A DNA stretch of 64,000 nt from Bicyclus anynana (GCF_947172395.1 NC_069083.1:11316501-11380500), one strand, 5' to 3'. Shown: positions 12,082 through 22,041, counted from the first letter of the stretch. Numbers and translations: made by a program. Notes: generated by a model not told the origin, from the sequence alone.

Positions 12082-12686
12082 TATATAGAAGATAGATATA
12101 TGGTGTCGCGGACTTTTTTGTAGAACTTTTAAAGATACATAAAGTCTCCATACATTAATTTCAATTTTACACAATAGATAAGGCAGCGCATGCGAATAAG
12201 TCTGTTTAAGAGGATTTTCAGTCCGACCTGTATGACAAAAACTGTGATAACTCGGCTAATATATATGATACCAATATAAAATATAGCCTATAGCACTCCC
12301 CGATAATGTAGCATTCTACTGGTGAAAGAATTTTTAAAATCGGACCAGAAGTTCCGAAGATTACCCCATTTAAAAAATGTGACAAACTTACAAACTTACA
12401 AACTTTACCTCTTTATAATATTAGTATAGACTAGGGGACCCGGTCAAACTTCGCTTGACTTATGTACTCTACCTCTCCCTTACCCCTACCGTACCTCTTC
12501 CCTACCCCTACCCCATCCTACACCTACCCAACACTACTCCTACCCTACCTCTACCTTACAATATAGCCTACCCCTACATTAAAAAATATACCCTATCCTA
12601 CCCCTACCCTACCCCTCTTTTAAGTTTTATAACAAATCGTTTGTGTGGGAGCATAGAAAAGATTTTTTTTCAGCGTAGTGGACTAT
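12082..12686. repeat. 605-bp tandem duplication, unit 1
   Basis: Repeated at 12687-13291 with a constant offset of 605 bases. I saw no mismatch when reading the two side by side. The unit contains a minus-oriented Helitron-like C element (about 12270-12432), a CCCTAC-rich tract and, at its end, a scrap of SINE-A tail. The break lies at a short shared motif TATATAGAAG. Confidence 0.9.
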
Positions 12687-13291
12687 TATATAGAAGATAG
12701 ATATATGGTGTCGCGGACTTTTTTGTAGAACTTTTAAAGATACATAAAGTCTCCATACATTAATTTCAATTTTACACAATAGATAAGGCAGCGCATGCGA
12801 ATAAGTCTGTTTAAGAGGATTTTCAGTCCGACCTGTATGACAAAAACTGTGATAACTCGGCTAATATATATGATACCAATATAAAATATAGCCTATAGCA
12901 CTCCCCGATAATGTAGCATTCTACTGGTGAAAGAATTTTTAAAATCGGACCAGAAGTTCCGAAGATTACCCCATTTAAAAAATGTGACAAACTTACAAAC
13001 TTACAAACTTTACCTCTTTATAATATTAGTATAGACTAGGGGACCCGGTCAAACTTCGCTTGACTTATGTACTCTACCTCTCCCTTACCCCTACCGTACC
13101 TCTTCCCTACCCCTACCCCATCCTACACCTACCCAACACTACTCCTACCCTACCTCTACCTTACAATATAGCCTACCCCTACATTAAAAAATATACCCTA
13201 TCCTACCCCTACCCTACCCCTCTTTTAAGTTTTATAACAAATCGTTTGTGTGGGAGCATAGAAAAGATTTTTTTTCAGCGTAGTGGACTAT
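12687..13291. repeat. 605-bp tandem duplication, unit 2
   Basis: Second unit. It then continues into GGTCTAACACATTCTGAGAGGAGAC (about 13292-13322), which is the SINE-A tail that unit 1 has lost, so unit 2 keeps the ancestral right flank. Lack of divergence means a very recent duplication or an assembly duplication. Confidence 0.9.
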
Positions 13292-13344
13292 TGGTCTAAC
13301 ACATTCTGAGAGGAGACTTACATACAAGCAAGTTTTATTATTAT

Positions 13345-13612
13345 TAAATCACGAAAAGGGAATACTAGAACATCGAGTCCAAAATTTTTGTTGAGTAATT
13401 GAAACGTGGAATTCAGTTTTTCACAAATCCCGCGGGAACCATGGATTTTCCGGGATGAAAAGCCTATGTGTTAATCGAGAGTAAAATCTATTTCCATTCC
13501 AAATTTTAGCCAAATCGCTCCCGTAACCGGAGAGTAAAAGAGGAACAAACACACTTATACACTTTCACACTTACACACAAACTTTTGCCTTTATAATATT
13601 AGCGTGAAGTGT
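13345..13612 (-). mobile_element. Helitron-like element D
   Basis: Reverse complement carries the family-D body: TTTACTCTCGATTAACACATAGG, TCATCCCGGAAAATCCATGG and CCCGCGGGATTTGTGAAAAA. The 5' side has TAATATTATAAAGGCAAAAG. The 3' hairpin end is missing. Confidence 0.65.
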
Positions 13613-14189
13613 GATTGTGTGACGTAACAATACAAGGTACACAACAAAATGTATACCGCGTATTCCTCTTGATAGACGCGTTCAGTCCCTGTCTATACCA
13701 GATATAGGTACAGCGGCAAAGGCTTTTATTAGTAGAGAAACTCAGAGTTTGAAGGTGTGTTGTAAATGTACATGTAGACGTGATTTGTTAGAAACAATTT
13801 TGGACAGACGCCGCGAGCGAGGATAACGGACATCCTTCTAATCATGGATGCTATGTACCCGAACTAACTTAATTGTTCAAGTTCATACGTTAACTTTACG
13901 GCACAGAATATTTAAGTTCCGAATAATCGAACAGACCGGGTAATTGTTTAGCTTTGATATTATAATTTTCAGACGAATATCAAGAAAGTGAGTTCCTAAC
14001 TAGAGAGTTCGTCTGGATGTTTAAACGCTTGGAGAAATTTTCTGTTAGGTATAAGTTGTTAGCATATTACTTTAGAGTTAAATGAGTTGAAAACATTTCG
14101 TGTCGGAATATTATAAAGATGGTATATTTCGTTTTTTTTAAAGATATAAACTTATATTACCACCGTTATCAGAATCATTATTAAAAGTT

Positions 14190-14525
14190 ACATACAAATT
14201 TATAACTTTCTATGGTGAGACGCTCCGTAACGTAACGCGTTACGGCGCGACTATGTCTGGCTTCTGTTTCTCTCACGCATACAGCGGGATTGCAAATAAA
14301 TAATTGACTGATCAGTTGTTTAACTATTGTAAAATATGAAGTAGGACCTATCGACAAATTATGATAAAAAAATAATTTCAAGATTTTATTCAAATTTTTT
14401 ATTTACATATCCATGCTAATTTACAGCTCAGTCTCTGCACTACGCCACGGTCGGATGGACGGACGGATAGACGGACATGACGAAATTATAAGGTTTCCTT
14501 GTGGACTACGGAACCCTAAAAACCC
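14190..14525 (+). repeat. Dispersed repeat G, copy 2, plus downstream repeat
   Basis: 14190-14410 matches 8610-8830 in inverted orientation. It continues into GGACGGACGGATAGACGGAC...TACGGAACCCTAAAAA (14440-14522), a sequence type common around insect DNA transposons. No coding capacity. Confidence 0.65.
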
Positions 14526-14699
14526 AACATTGTTATGTTTCAAACACAAAAGTTTATGAAATATTTCACGCTTATTAACCGAAGTCACAATCGACTAATT
14601 CGCAATTCATCGAGTTGCTCGCATCACTGGCTTTAAATGTCCTATATTGTACGCATATTATGACCCGAGAGTCTGAATGAGCTAGATATTCCTCATTCT

Positions 14700-15085
14700 A
14701 TGAAAGCCTATGCTCCTACCTTACTTAATTACGGTAGCCAATTATGGAGTTTGGACTTTAAGGGTTCTTAGGTTTCAAGGGTCCAGAACGTCAACCGTGA
14801 AAAAAAAATTACAGAATTAATGACAGGACACTGCTCACTTAATAAACACCTTTCGGTTCTAGGTATAACCGACAGACCTTTGTGCAGAGCAAGAGAGAAG
14901 AAACACAGAAGAAGATACATGTTGCACCAAATGGACAGACGAACAACGGCCAATCATTAGTGGCTAAGTGCGGAAAAAGCCCAGGAAGGTAGTAGAAGAA
15001 GAAGAAGACCAGTTTGCATCATACACGATCGGACTTACATAAAGTAGGAGAATGGCTTGACAAACTTTGAGTCTGAAAGTCTGAA
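14700..15085 (+). mobile_element. Non-LTR retrotransposon fragment (RNase H-like end)
   Basis: The plus strand around 14800-14905 reads KKITELMTGHCSLNKHLSVL and then GITDRPLCRAREE, which resembles the C-terminal RNase H-like region of lepidopteran LINE polyproteins (an ELxTGHxxLxxHL...LG pattern). It is interrupted by frameshifts and stops. The downstream AGAAGAAGAAGAAG run may be a microsatellite. A pseudogene piece with no activity. Confidence 0.6.
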
Positions 15086-15529
15086 AAATGAGTTATGCCT
15101 GACTGTTGCAGGCCCTCATTCTATTAATGTCAAACGTCTGCTGGTTGTCGCTCGCATGCGATTAACGTGATGAGAGGTCATCAGTGACATCACTAGCAGT
15201 AATTTAGTTTATGCCAATCTGATATCGAATTACCACCGATTAATTATTTCCATAACTATCATTAGCTTTAAATATAAAAAAAGATTATTAATGTTATTGC
15301 TGAAAATTAAAATATTATTTTTTTAAATCTGGGTTCCTAAAATTTGCTTTAAGTAATTTAAGGTAACAATTCATGTAAATTTTTATTTGTGTGATAATAC
15401 AGCATAAGTTCATATTTCAAACCCCAGTTAATACACCTAAATATTCCACTTTCTCCTTCAATAAAGAGAGAGCTTCTTCTGGAAATTCAATCATTATTAA
15501 CAATCCAAATTCAGCTCACTTTAGAGCAC
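15086..15529. other. Non-coding, nothing assigned
   Basis: Non-coding. 15125-15235 has a more even base composition and could be a conserved non-coding block, but nothing specific supports that. Confidence 0.3.
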
Positions 15530-15785
15530 GAATCTCCCTCTCTGACTAAGAGAGAATAGTCCACCACGCTGGCCAAATGCGGATTGGCAGACTTTACACA
15601 CGTAGAGAATTAAGAAAGTTCCAGATATTATGCAGGTTGTCTTACGATGTTTTTCTTCACCGTTTCAGACATGTGATATTTAATTTCTTAAAGTGCACTT
15701 AACTGAAAGGTGCATGCCCCGGACCGTATTCAAACCTACGTCCTCCGAATCGAAGGCAGAGGTCGTTTCCTCTGGGCTATCACAA
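15530..15785 (-). mobile_element. SINE-A, diverged copy
   Basis: Minus-oriented. The tail side shows CCACCACGCTGGCC and GCGGATTGGCAGACTT. The head side shows the complement of GCATGCCCCGGACC and of GATAGCCCAG. It lies about 110 bp beyond the lectin poly(A) signal, so it is outside the predicted transcript. Confidence 0.8.
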
Positions 15786-15896
15786 TCTCTACAATCTAAT
15801 AAAAGACAATCCAATAGATGGAACCATTGCTGTTTGGATTTTAGCGGTGAGCTATTGATGTATGAAGACTTACAAAACGTTCAACAAAATAATTGC

Positions 15897-15902
15897 TTTA
15901 TT
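15897..15902 (-). terminator. Candidate polyadenylation signal for the lectin gene
   Basis: AATAAA on the minus strand, 47 bases past the lectin stop codon. Short but workable for a small secreted-protein mRNA. No other AATAAA lies closer to the stop. Confidence 0.5.
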
Positions 15903-15948
15903 ATCTACTCATTGTTTTATACAATTTCTATGTTTAAAGTCGTGTTAA

Positions 15949-16157
15949 TTAGTCAGCCGCTGCTGTATTGGTATTCTCAGTTGAGGACGGAGTTATGTTT
16001 ATAATTCTTTCACATAAGAACATTGCAGGTCGTTCACAGTATGTCGTAACGAGAAAACCGGTTCGAGATATCGCACCGCAGCGTTTGAGCTTTTCCATCT
16101 TCAAGTTTTCGTGTTCAGGGGTCCAAGATGCATAGCCCGCTTCCTCCAAAGTCTGGC
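15949..16157 (-). CDS. Lectin exon D: C-terminal half of lectin domain 2, stop
   Basis: The acceptor TTCAACAG precedes position 16157. The first two bases complete a Gly codon with the last base of the previous exon, then QTLEEAGYASW follows. Cysteines in KRCGAI, TTYCER and FLCER form the domain's C-terminal disulfides. The usual EPN/QPD slot reads PEHEN and the WND slot reads LVTTYC, so calcium-dependent sugar binding by this domain is doubtful. The protein ends in a short Ser/Thr/Asn-rich tail (NITPSSTENTNTAAAD) with one possible N-glycosylation site (NIT). 209 nt equals 2 + 69 codons, stop included. Confidence 0.88.
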
Positions 16158-18883
16158 CTGTTGAATTTAATAAATAGTTTTTGTTGATTCTTATAAATGG
16201 AGTTTTCATTATTGTCTCTAAAGGACAGTCAATAATTGCAGGCAAATACAATACCAGAAAATAAGTAGTTTTCTTTACATATGTTTTTTTTTCAAAATAT
16301 GGATAAAGTTTTCAAAAATTTAAATCACAAAAAAGATTCTTAAACAAGCAAAGATGTGTATTTTATTGTGTAGATTATTTATGAATAAAATAATAATGAA
16401 CAGCCACGGTTAAACATACAAACTTTCATTAACTTTCCATATTCCACTCGTGTTCACGCAATACAAACTTTAAAGTCTATCTATGGCTCAGTCCAGAAAG
16501 GGCGAATTTGCTGCAATTCTCTCGCGCGTCTTACGCGCGACCGTTGCGTCCACAAGGTGTGTACCAACGCGCGAGCATTTGGGGAGGAATTCAGTACGAA
16601 ACATGGAATCATGAAATCAATATTTTAGAAAGTACGTGCAGTCGCTCGCGCGTTAACTGGACGCAACAAGGCGTCCCTAGTATCTCGACTCGCGCGCAAT
16701 ACGCGCGAATCAAGCGCGTGTCGAGAGACGGATTGTGGATTGTGGACGCGATGTATTGATGTCTAGTAGTTCGACAACTGTATGGATTCGCGATGAATTC
16801 GCCCTTTCTGAACAAGGACTATGAATCTACAATTCAAAGTTAATAGATTTAATCGTTATTTTACAAAGTACGGAATAATATCTAACATTAACAAAATATC
16901 CAATTCGTGATATTACCCGTAATAGTTCTGTATTGATAAGGAAACATCAAATCGCTAAATCCAAGATGCAAAATGTTGGGGTCAGGGGTATTGCTGTTTA
17001 AATTGTCTCCGAGGAAACCCACGACTATATTGGCCTCTTTTGCTGAGTTGATGATGGCCAAACGACCTTCCTCTAGCTTGCAAGACAAGTAAGCATCATG
17101 CCAAGACAACGGTTCTTGGTGGAATTTGTAACATTTGCCACTTATTGCTGGATGTTGAGCGTAATCTGAAAAAAAAACAATGATTATTATTGTAAAATAA
17201 GCGTGTACTAACACACGATACTAAGTTGTGCATAATTATTGCTATTATAAAGTTTGGTGAAAGAATAAAAGTATTAGTCATATCCGACAATTATGTTTGT
17301 TATGACAAGCAATAAAGTATTCTATTTAACTATAGGTATAAGATGTGTCATTATTTATACGTATTTTATAAAGAGTAAATGTTTACAAGTTTATTACATG
17401 TATATGCAAGTAAAATAGAATATCAACCCGGCTAATAAATCGAAGATTCAGTGCATAATGTGAATGTAACACTTGCAAAGAAATTAAATATTCAAAATGC
17501 TACTGTACATTAGCAAAATTAACTTCAGAAATGTTATATTTGATAAAGACAACGTAAAGAAATACGTTAATACGCACAATAAAAGAAAAGAAAGCTAAAA
17601 TAGAAGCTCCAAACCCGAATCAAAGTTATCACAAGCGTCGTTATATTTCGTGTCATTTCCCAATATTTTGCAAACAAACGGATAAATGTCGGTACACGGC
17701 CGATCATCTAACAGTCCCTCTCTTGTCATTACCACGCAATGCTCCGAACCGTTCAGATTATCTGGTTGACCTTCAGCCCATAGCAGTTCTAGGGTTGTGC
17801 CGGCTATGGGGACCCCTGTGAATACAAAATAACAAACAATAACATCAGTAATATCGACCGGATATCACTGCTGGGTCAGGACATTAACATGACCGCTACG
17901 CAATCAAAATGTCCCGAGTTCTTAACCAATTTAGGAAACGATGTTTATTAGATTGGCTCACCTCTCACTGTCACAAATCCTGAAAATGAATTATGTTCTA
18001 CAAAAATGCAATTATGTACCTTCCTATTGCCTTTCTAAAATGTGTTTATTGCCTTCTTCGGCCGTGGCTAGTTGGGAGGCAAATAAGTACTGCTAAGTGA
18101 TTTAGCGTTTCAGTACGATGCCGCGTAGAAACCGTCAGAGTCAAAACCGTATTCGGATAGAACTTGTATTTCTTCCAAGTAAATCTACTTCCATCATATT
18201 TTTTTTATTCTTTACAAGTTAGCCCTTGACTACAATCTCACGTGAAAGCAGTCTAACTTGTTAGGTGGAAGATGAAAATCCACACCCCCTTCGGTTTCTA
18301 CACGACATCGTACCGGAACGCTAAATTGCTTGGCAGTACGTCTTTGTCAATAGAGTGGTAACTAGCCACGACCAGAGCCTCCCACCAGCCAGACCTGGAC
18401 TGGGATCGAACCCAGGATCTCTGTCTTGTAAATACTCGACTACATCGTAGACTGCATCGTCACTTAACATCAGACGAGATGGCAGTCAAGGGCTAACCTG
18501 CCATTGAATAAAAATATAATAACAACACGTGTGTCACCAGACCGTCCATTAGTAAAATATTATATTTAAAAAAAATTAAGTAGTAACTCAATAAATAAAG
18601 TTTCTAATTATTAAACGGCTTTTAAACTCACCCTTTACGGTAATAAAGTTGCCGACGGAGAACGAGTCGTGTATTCCAACAAATATAGCGGTGTAATGAG
18701 CCTTCATGTTGCTCATGAGTAGCTTTAAGTTTTCCACTTCGTCCAGCGTGTCTGGAATGAGTAGCGTCGTGCCTTCCGATTCGCACATTTGACGCGCCTG
18801 ATGCCAATTGGTGTCCAAGTCGTGTAGTCTGTAGAACGTTTTATATGCGTGTGCCCACATGTAGTCTATACGAAATTTCTGCG
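15949..18883 (-). CDS. Dual-domain C-type lectin (immulectin-like), 5' incomplete
   Basis: Joined exons (18632-18883, 17615-17815, 16917-17165, 15949-16157) encode about 303 residues with two C-type lectin domains in tandem, the architecture of lepidopteran immulectins: secreted haemolymph proteins that bind microbial sugars and promote haemocyte responses. All three introns are phase 1 and each junction restores a family motif, which is strong evidence for the model. Domain 1 (about residues 1-145) has a QPD motif within WAEGQPDNLNGSEHC. Domain 2 (about 160-303) has GKCYKFH, SCKLEEGRLAIINS and YCERPAMFLCER. Cysteines for two disulfides per domain are present, plus an N-terminal pair (DAC/GKC) in domain 2. 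In domain 2 the sugar/calcium motif is degenerate (WTPEHENLK), and no WND is seen in either domain. The missing part is only a signal peptide of about 16-20 residues, encoded by an exon I could not identify upstream (above 18883). Family members run about 300-340 residues. Confidence 0.88.
16494..16810. mobile_element. CpG-rich TIR element inside lectin intron 3
   Basis: The ends are perfect 15-bp inverted repeats, CAGAAAGGGCGAATT (16494-16508) and its complement (16796-16810), extendable to 18 bp with one mismatch. The 317-bp interior is rich in CGCGCG words, unlike the AT-rich intron around it, and has partly inverted subterminal blocks (GTTGCGTCCA at 16545 region versus TGGACGCAAC at 16657 region). 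No matching target-site duplication is evident. An 83-codon open frame inside has no recognisable domain. Best read as a non-autonomous DNA transposon of unassigned superfamily. The right end also contains GAATTCGCCCTT, a 12-mer found at TA-cloning vector junctions. Confidence 0.6.
16917..17165 (-). CDS. Lectin exon C: linker end and N-terminal half of lectin domain 2
   Basis: Acceptor TTTTTTTTCAG before 17165, donor G|GTAATA at 16917/16916. Phase 1 at both ends (2 + 82 codons + 1). Residues: DYAQHPAISGKCYKFHQEPL, then SWHDAYLSCKLEEGRLAIIN, then SAKEANIVVGFL. The W.DAY..C...GG/EGRLAIINS pattern is the classic start of domain 2 in immulectins. Ends LMFPYQYRTITG, which joins exon D's QTLEEAGYASW. 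Confidence 0.9.
17615..17815 (-). CDS. Lectin exon B: C-terminal half of lectin domain 1 and linker
   Basis: Acceptor TTCACAG before 17815. GVPIAGTTLELLWAEGQPDN carries the QPD motif (galactose-type in the vertebrate paradigm), followed by NGSEHC and DDRPCTDIYPFVCK. The donor is G|GTTTGG (17615/17614), a weak match to consensus, but it is the only GT that keeps phase 1 before the in-frame TAG about 14 bases on, and it yields ...DACDNFDS|DYAQ..., the expected inter-domain linker. 201 nt = 2 + 66 codons + 1. Confidence 0.87.
18050..18135 (+). mobile_element. SINE-B internal fragment
   Basis: Contains the family words GGCCGTGGCTAGTT, AAGTGATTTAGCGTTTC.GTACGATG and GTAGAAACCG in plus order. Lies in lectin intron 1. 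Confidence 0.55.
18204..18432 (-). mobile_element. SINE-B, deleted copy in lectin intron 1
   Basis: Minus-oriented body from TTCTTTACAAGTTAGCCC to the complement of GGTTCGATCC. The head beyond box B is replaced by a plus-oriented SINE-B tail (18449-18500: GACTGCATCGTCACTTA...AGTCAAGGGCTAACC), making a head-to-head chimera. Confidence 0.75.
18632..18883 (-). CDS. Lectin exon A: N-terminal half of lectin domain 1
   Basis: The acceptor TTATATTTTAG ends just above 18883 and the donor G|GTGAGT (18632/18631) is a consensus match. Reads QKFRIDYMWAHAYKTFYRLH, then DLDTNWHQARQMCESEGTTL and IFVGIHDSFSVGNFITVKG. KFR.DY at the start of the mature protein and NW..AR..CE.EG are family hallmarks. Phase 1 at both ends. 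The internal ATG at MWAHAY is not the true start, because coding continues upstream of it to the splice site. Confidence 0.88.
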
Positions 18884-18954
18884 CTAAAATATAACATTTT
18901 TTTTATACAAAAAGCATTTCAAAGAGCACTATTTACAATTATTTCAAATAAAAT

Positions 18955-19120
18955 CAAAATTTATTTATTTCAAATTGGCTGTATACAATCTCTTGTGAAA
19001 TGTCATGATTGACTATTAATAAAAACTCTTCGACTGGTTCGGAAGGCAAATTCTGCTGAGAAGAGTAAAATCTTAAAAAAAATTTTTTACTTTCACTTCC
19101 TGTGTGAAATTTTTCTTCAT
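18955..19120 (-). mobile_element. Jockey/CR1-like LINE 3' end
   Basis: Shares TCTGCTGAGAAGA, the complement of CCTTCCGAACC, and ACTTCCTGTGTGAA with the better copy at 30795-31375. It explains the SSQQNLPSEPVEE string in a minus-strand open frame here, so that frame is not a host gene. Confidence 0.65.
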
Positions 19121-19704
19121 ACCATTTGTAAAAAACTGCAAATACGCATGAAAATATAATAACCATATGAATATGGCCATAATATTTTTCCAAGAAATAG
19201 TAAATTAAAGTTCAAAGTAAAATACCTGAACATTAAAATAAATTTGTATTACACAGATTTCATGAGTTGTACTGAAGTTTATTTACTATTTCACTACCAG
19301 TAAATTAGTTTTATCTTTCTTCTTTGCATATAGTATTTTATTTACTTTTAGTTTAGTTTTGACATAAAAGTTTACATTTAAAATTTACTTTTTATTATCA
19401 TTTTTATTGCACGTTTTCCATTCAGACTTGTACCCTTGAGATACAATATACAATTTTTTAACATTTAAACGACATGAACGTTAGAACCACTCATGCTAAT
19501 AAATTCTGAAATACGTTAAAATGTATTTCAACTCCATTTATTTTAACTGTATATATAATACAGAGCATAATTTATTATCATAAAGCAATACTCAATACTA
19601 TCAGTAATTATTTTTTATTATATTATATAATATTTGGGAGAAAATGTAATAATATATTATTTACTTACGATCGCTTTATGAAAGTTTGACATAGAGTAAT
19701 TGAA
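19121..19704. other. AT-rich stretch upstream of the lectin
   Basis: Should contain or precede the lectin signal-peptide exon and promoter. The minus-strand MVIIFSCVFAVF near 19129-19164 is short and hydrophobic, but a phase-1 donor after it would fall in LINE-derived sequence, so it is not annotated as an exon. Confidence 0.3.
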
Positions 19705-19790
19705 ATATTATGTTTGGTCCATTGGTTAGCTTATATCTTCAGATCACAAAGTTCTATGTTCAAGTCTGGCTTGGGGCTATGAAATAGTAC
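19705..19790 (+). mobile_element. tRNA-like SINE head, third family
   Basis: TTGGTCCATTGGTTAGC resembles box A and GTTCAAGTCTGGC resembles box B, with about 35 bases between them, followed by TTGGGGCTATGAAATA. Different from SINE-A and SINE-B. Diverged single copy. Confidence 0.45.
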
Positions 19791-20685
19791 GCAAAAGATC
19801 TTAGAAAAATAAATTTAAATAATTAAACAGTAATTCAATGTAGAAATAATGTCTAATAATAGTTTTTATAAGATAAATTCTCTACAGAGAGAGGCTTTTA
19901 TTATAATGGAACCCTACTGTATCAGATAGCAATCTCAATCGTTCAAAGATATTCGACTCTAGCAATATTTTTCTCGTGATAAAGGCCGCGCGGGCCGCTC
20001 GCCTGACTTGCTTCGACCACGCTTATTTGAATCTCGTTTCTAAGAGACTTCCTTTTCTGTGAGTGTCAGGTAATTATCTGTGTGGCATTCCAATTTTCCG
20101 ATCGAATGGTTAATTCAGTTTAAATCTCTTCGTGTAATACGTAGTCAGCTGTAGGCATTGCCTAATCCTAGTCCCTCGGAGTCAGTTAGAGAGCGTTGTC
20201 AACGTAATATGGAGAAGTTTTTTTTTGTTCGCGATCGGTAACTATTATTTTGTGAAATAATTGATATAATAATAATACTTTATTTTTATACTCTCATATA
20301 TTTTTAAATAAATAAATGAGAAAATTAAAATAATAAATGCTCCCGACCGAATTGTTTTTTTTTTTCTATTTTCCGCCACGGTAGCCAATCTCATGGTGAG
20401 ATTAACCATGTACACAGGAGATACTGTACAAGCGTGTGTGCAATATAATTGATGAACGAAATGAAATGAAGAAAGAAATTAATTTACTGGAAAACTGCCT
20501 GAGAGCCTGCCATTCCCAGATCTTCCGCATTTTATATAAACTAAAAGTTTGTCAACCCATTGCTCCTACCATAGGCAAGTACGCCTGGCTACTAAGGTGT
20601 TTGGACCGTGGTGGCTTTAGGATATTAAGAATTCAGACCTAAACTGTATGAAAAGTATCTTTATTATTTCCTGTAAAGATACGAA
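19791..20685. other. Non-coding with one GC-richer patch
   Basis: 19978-20210 is more GC-balanced (AAAGGCCGCGCGGGCCGC at its start) and could be a regulatory or untranslated segment. No frame or splice pattern supports a gene. Confidence 0.3.
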
Positions 20686-20850
20686 GACACGTACCTTGAT
20701 AAAAAACTCTTCGCATGCGCCCTTAAATTTTTGATATGTAATTGTATTTTATGAAAAGGCACGTACCTTGATAAAAGACACGTACCTTGATAAAAAACTC
20801 TTCGCATGCGCCCTTAAATTTTTGATATGTAATTGTATTTTATGAAAAGG
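20686..20850 (+). repeat. Tandem duplication, 91-bp unit
   Basis: CACGTACCTTGATAAAA occurs three times, and the downstream block CTCTTCGCATGCGCCCTTAAA...TTTTATGAAAAGG occurs twice, 91 bases apart, apparently without change. Recent local duplication. Confidence 0.85.
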
Positions 20851-22041
20851 TTACCTTTAAGCAGCTGGTAACTGGGGATATGACTATTCATATTAAGCCT
20901 AAGAAAATATTTAAACATTAACACTTGAAGGATCCAGTCCTTGAATTTTGTTACCTCCCAGTCACCACGGATCAAACTCCGTAGTTGCTAACCTACAAAG
21001 GTATGTTAGGAGCATGAACTGATTAACTTTCGGCATTTATAATGTCGAAAGTCTGGTTATCACAGGCCTTTTTATTTTGTCTGGTTATTTAATTATTTAT
21101 TCATGTAAGTTCTTTTTTTAGAGGTTCTTAGTCCATCGTAAATTTAACTCTAAATAATTTTATGGAGACAAAGGATCGTGCTCAGCGGAAAGTTGTGATT
21201 GCTAAAGAAAAATTAATTTCTAAAGTGTTTCAATAGATACATACATATAAATCAAATTAAACTGTCTGTCTGTGATTTCAAAACAGCTGTGTTTTCTAAA
21301 GTTCTTCTAGTTATTTACACGATATAATACCAAACGACAAACAAGTATTTTTAATTTTTTTAGCGTTCTGCCTGTTTGTTTTTCTGTATGTTGTAAGATA
21401 AAAAGACTCTGGAGCAACTTAAAAGCTACTTTTTATTCCGAAAAATCAATGGTTAACACAGTATTTGAGAAAAAATAATTTCACGTGGACGAAGTCGCGG
21501 GCGTCCGTTAGACTAAAATAATATTTTGTCGTTAAGAATATTTTATTTTGCGATATTTGTGTTATTAAATTGAATGGAACAAATATAATAAAAGATGCTT
21601 CCCGGAAGAACTTAGAATAACCAAGACGTTTAGTTTTTATGGTTTCACGCCAAACGAAAGTAATTAGACTCCTTCCGGCTAGAATTTCAATAAAATAAAC
21701 TTTTATAAAGGGTTCCTTAATTAAAATACTTCGAAATGGATTCGGAGTTGAATCATTGCTTTGTTTTGTTGGTTATGAGCTGAATAATTCTCAAATCTTT
21801 ATTTGCTGCCATGATAAAAATCTTGGTTTATGAAAGTATCTTCAGCTTATTTTTAATAGTAGCTACTTTGAAGGGCACAAAACTCATCTCTTAAAGAGAT
21901 TGGGAGTCTAGACCCACAACGCTGTAATGCACATGGCGGGCGTAAGGTGACAATGTTTGACTGTGTAACGAGCACCATCAGTTGTTGATCAACTCTGGGC
22001 TACTACTGAGAATTTCCTCAAAGTAAGAAAGACTCAAATAG
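20851..22041. other. Non-coding, includes a Helitron-like 3' end
   Basis: At 21480-21513, CACGTGGACGAAGTCGCGGG followed by CGTCCGTTAG is the family-D hairpin and CTRR-type end. The rest of the stretch has no recognisable feature. Confidence 0.45.

Noticed and set aside
15949..16251. Treating 15949-16251 as one uninterrupted coding exon up to its upstream ATG.
   Set aside because: The acceptor CAG before 16157 restores the lectin reading frame exactly. The upstream residues (MYLPAIIDCPLETIMK...) are intron translation.
16795..16806. GAATTCGCCCTT, identical to a TA-cloning vector junction, suggesting vector contamination.
   Set aside because: The partner at the left end is AAGGGCGAATTT, not ...TTC. 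The order is inverted relative to a cloned insert, and the DNA between is not vector backbone as I know it. A UniVec search would settle it: a hit longer than the 12-mer would revive the idea.
18954..19193. A minus-strand frame starting with a hydrophobic segment, tempting as the lectin signal-peptide exon.
   Set aside because: Most of it is LINE 3' end (SSQQNLPSEPVEE). The only phase-1 donors lie in LINE sequence and are poor. Left unassigned.
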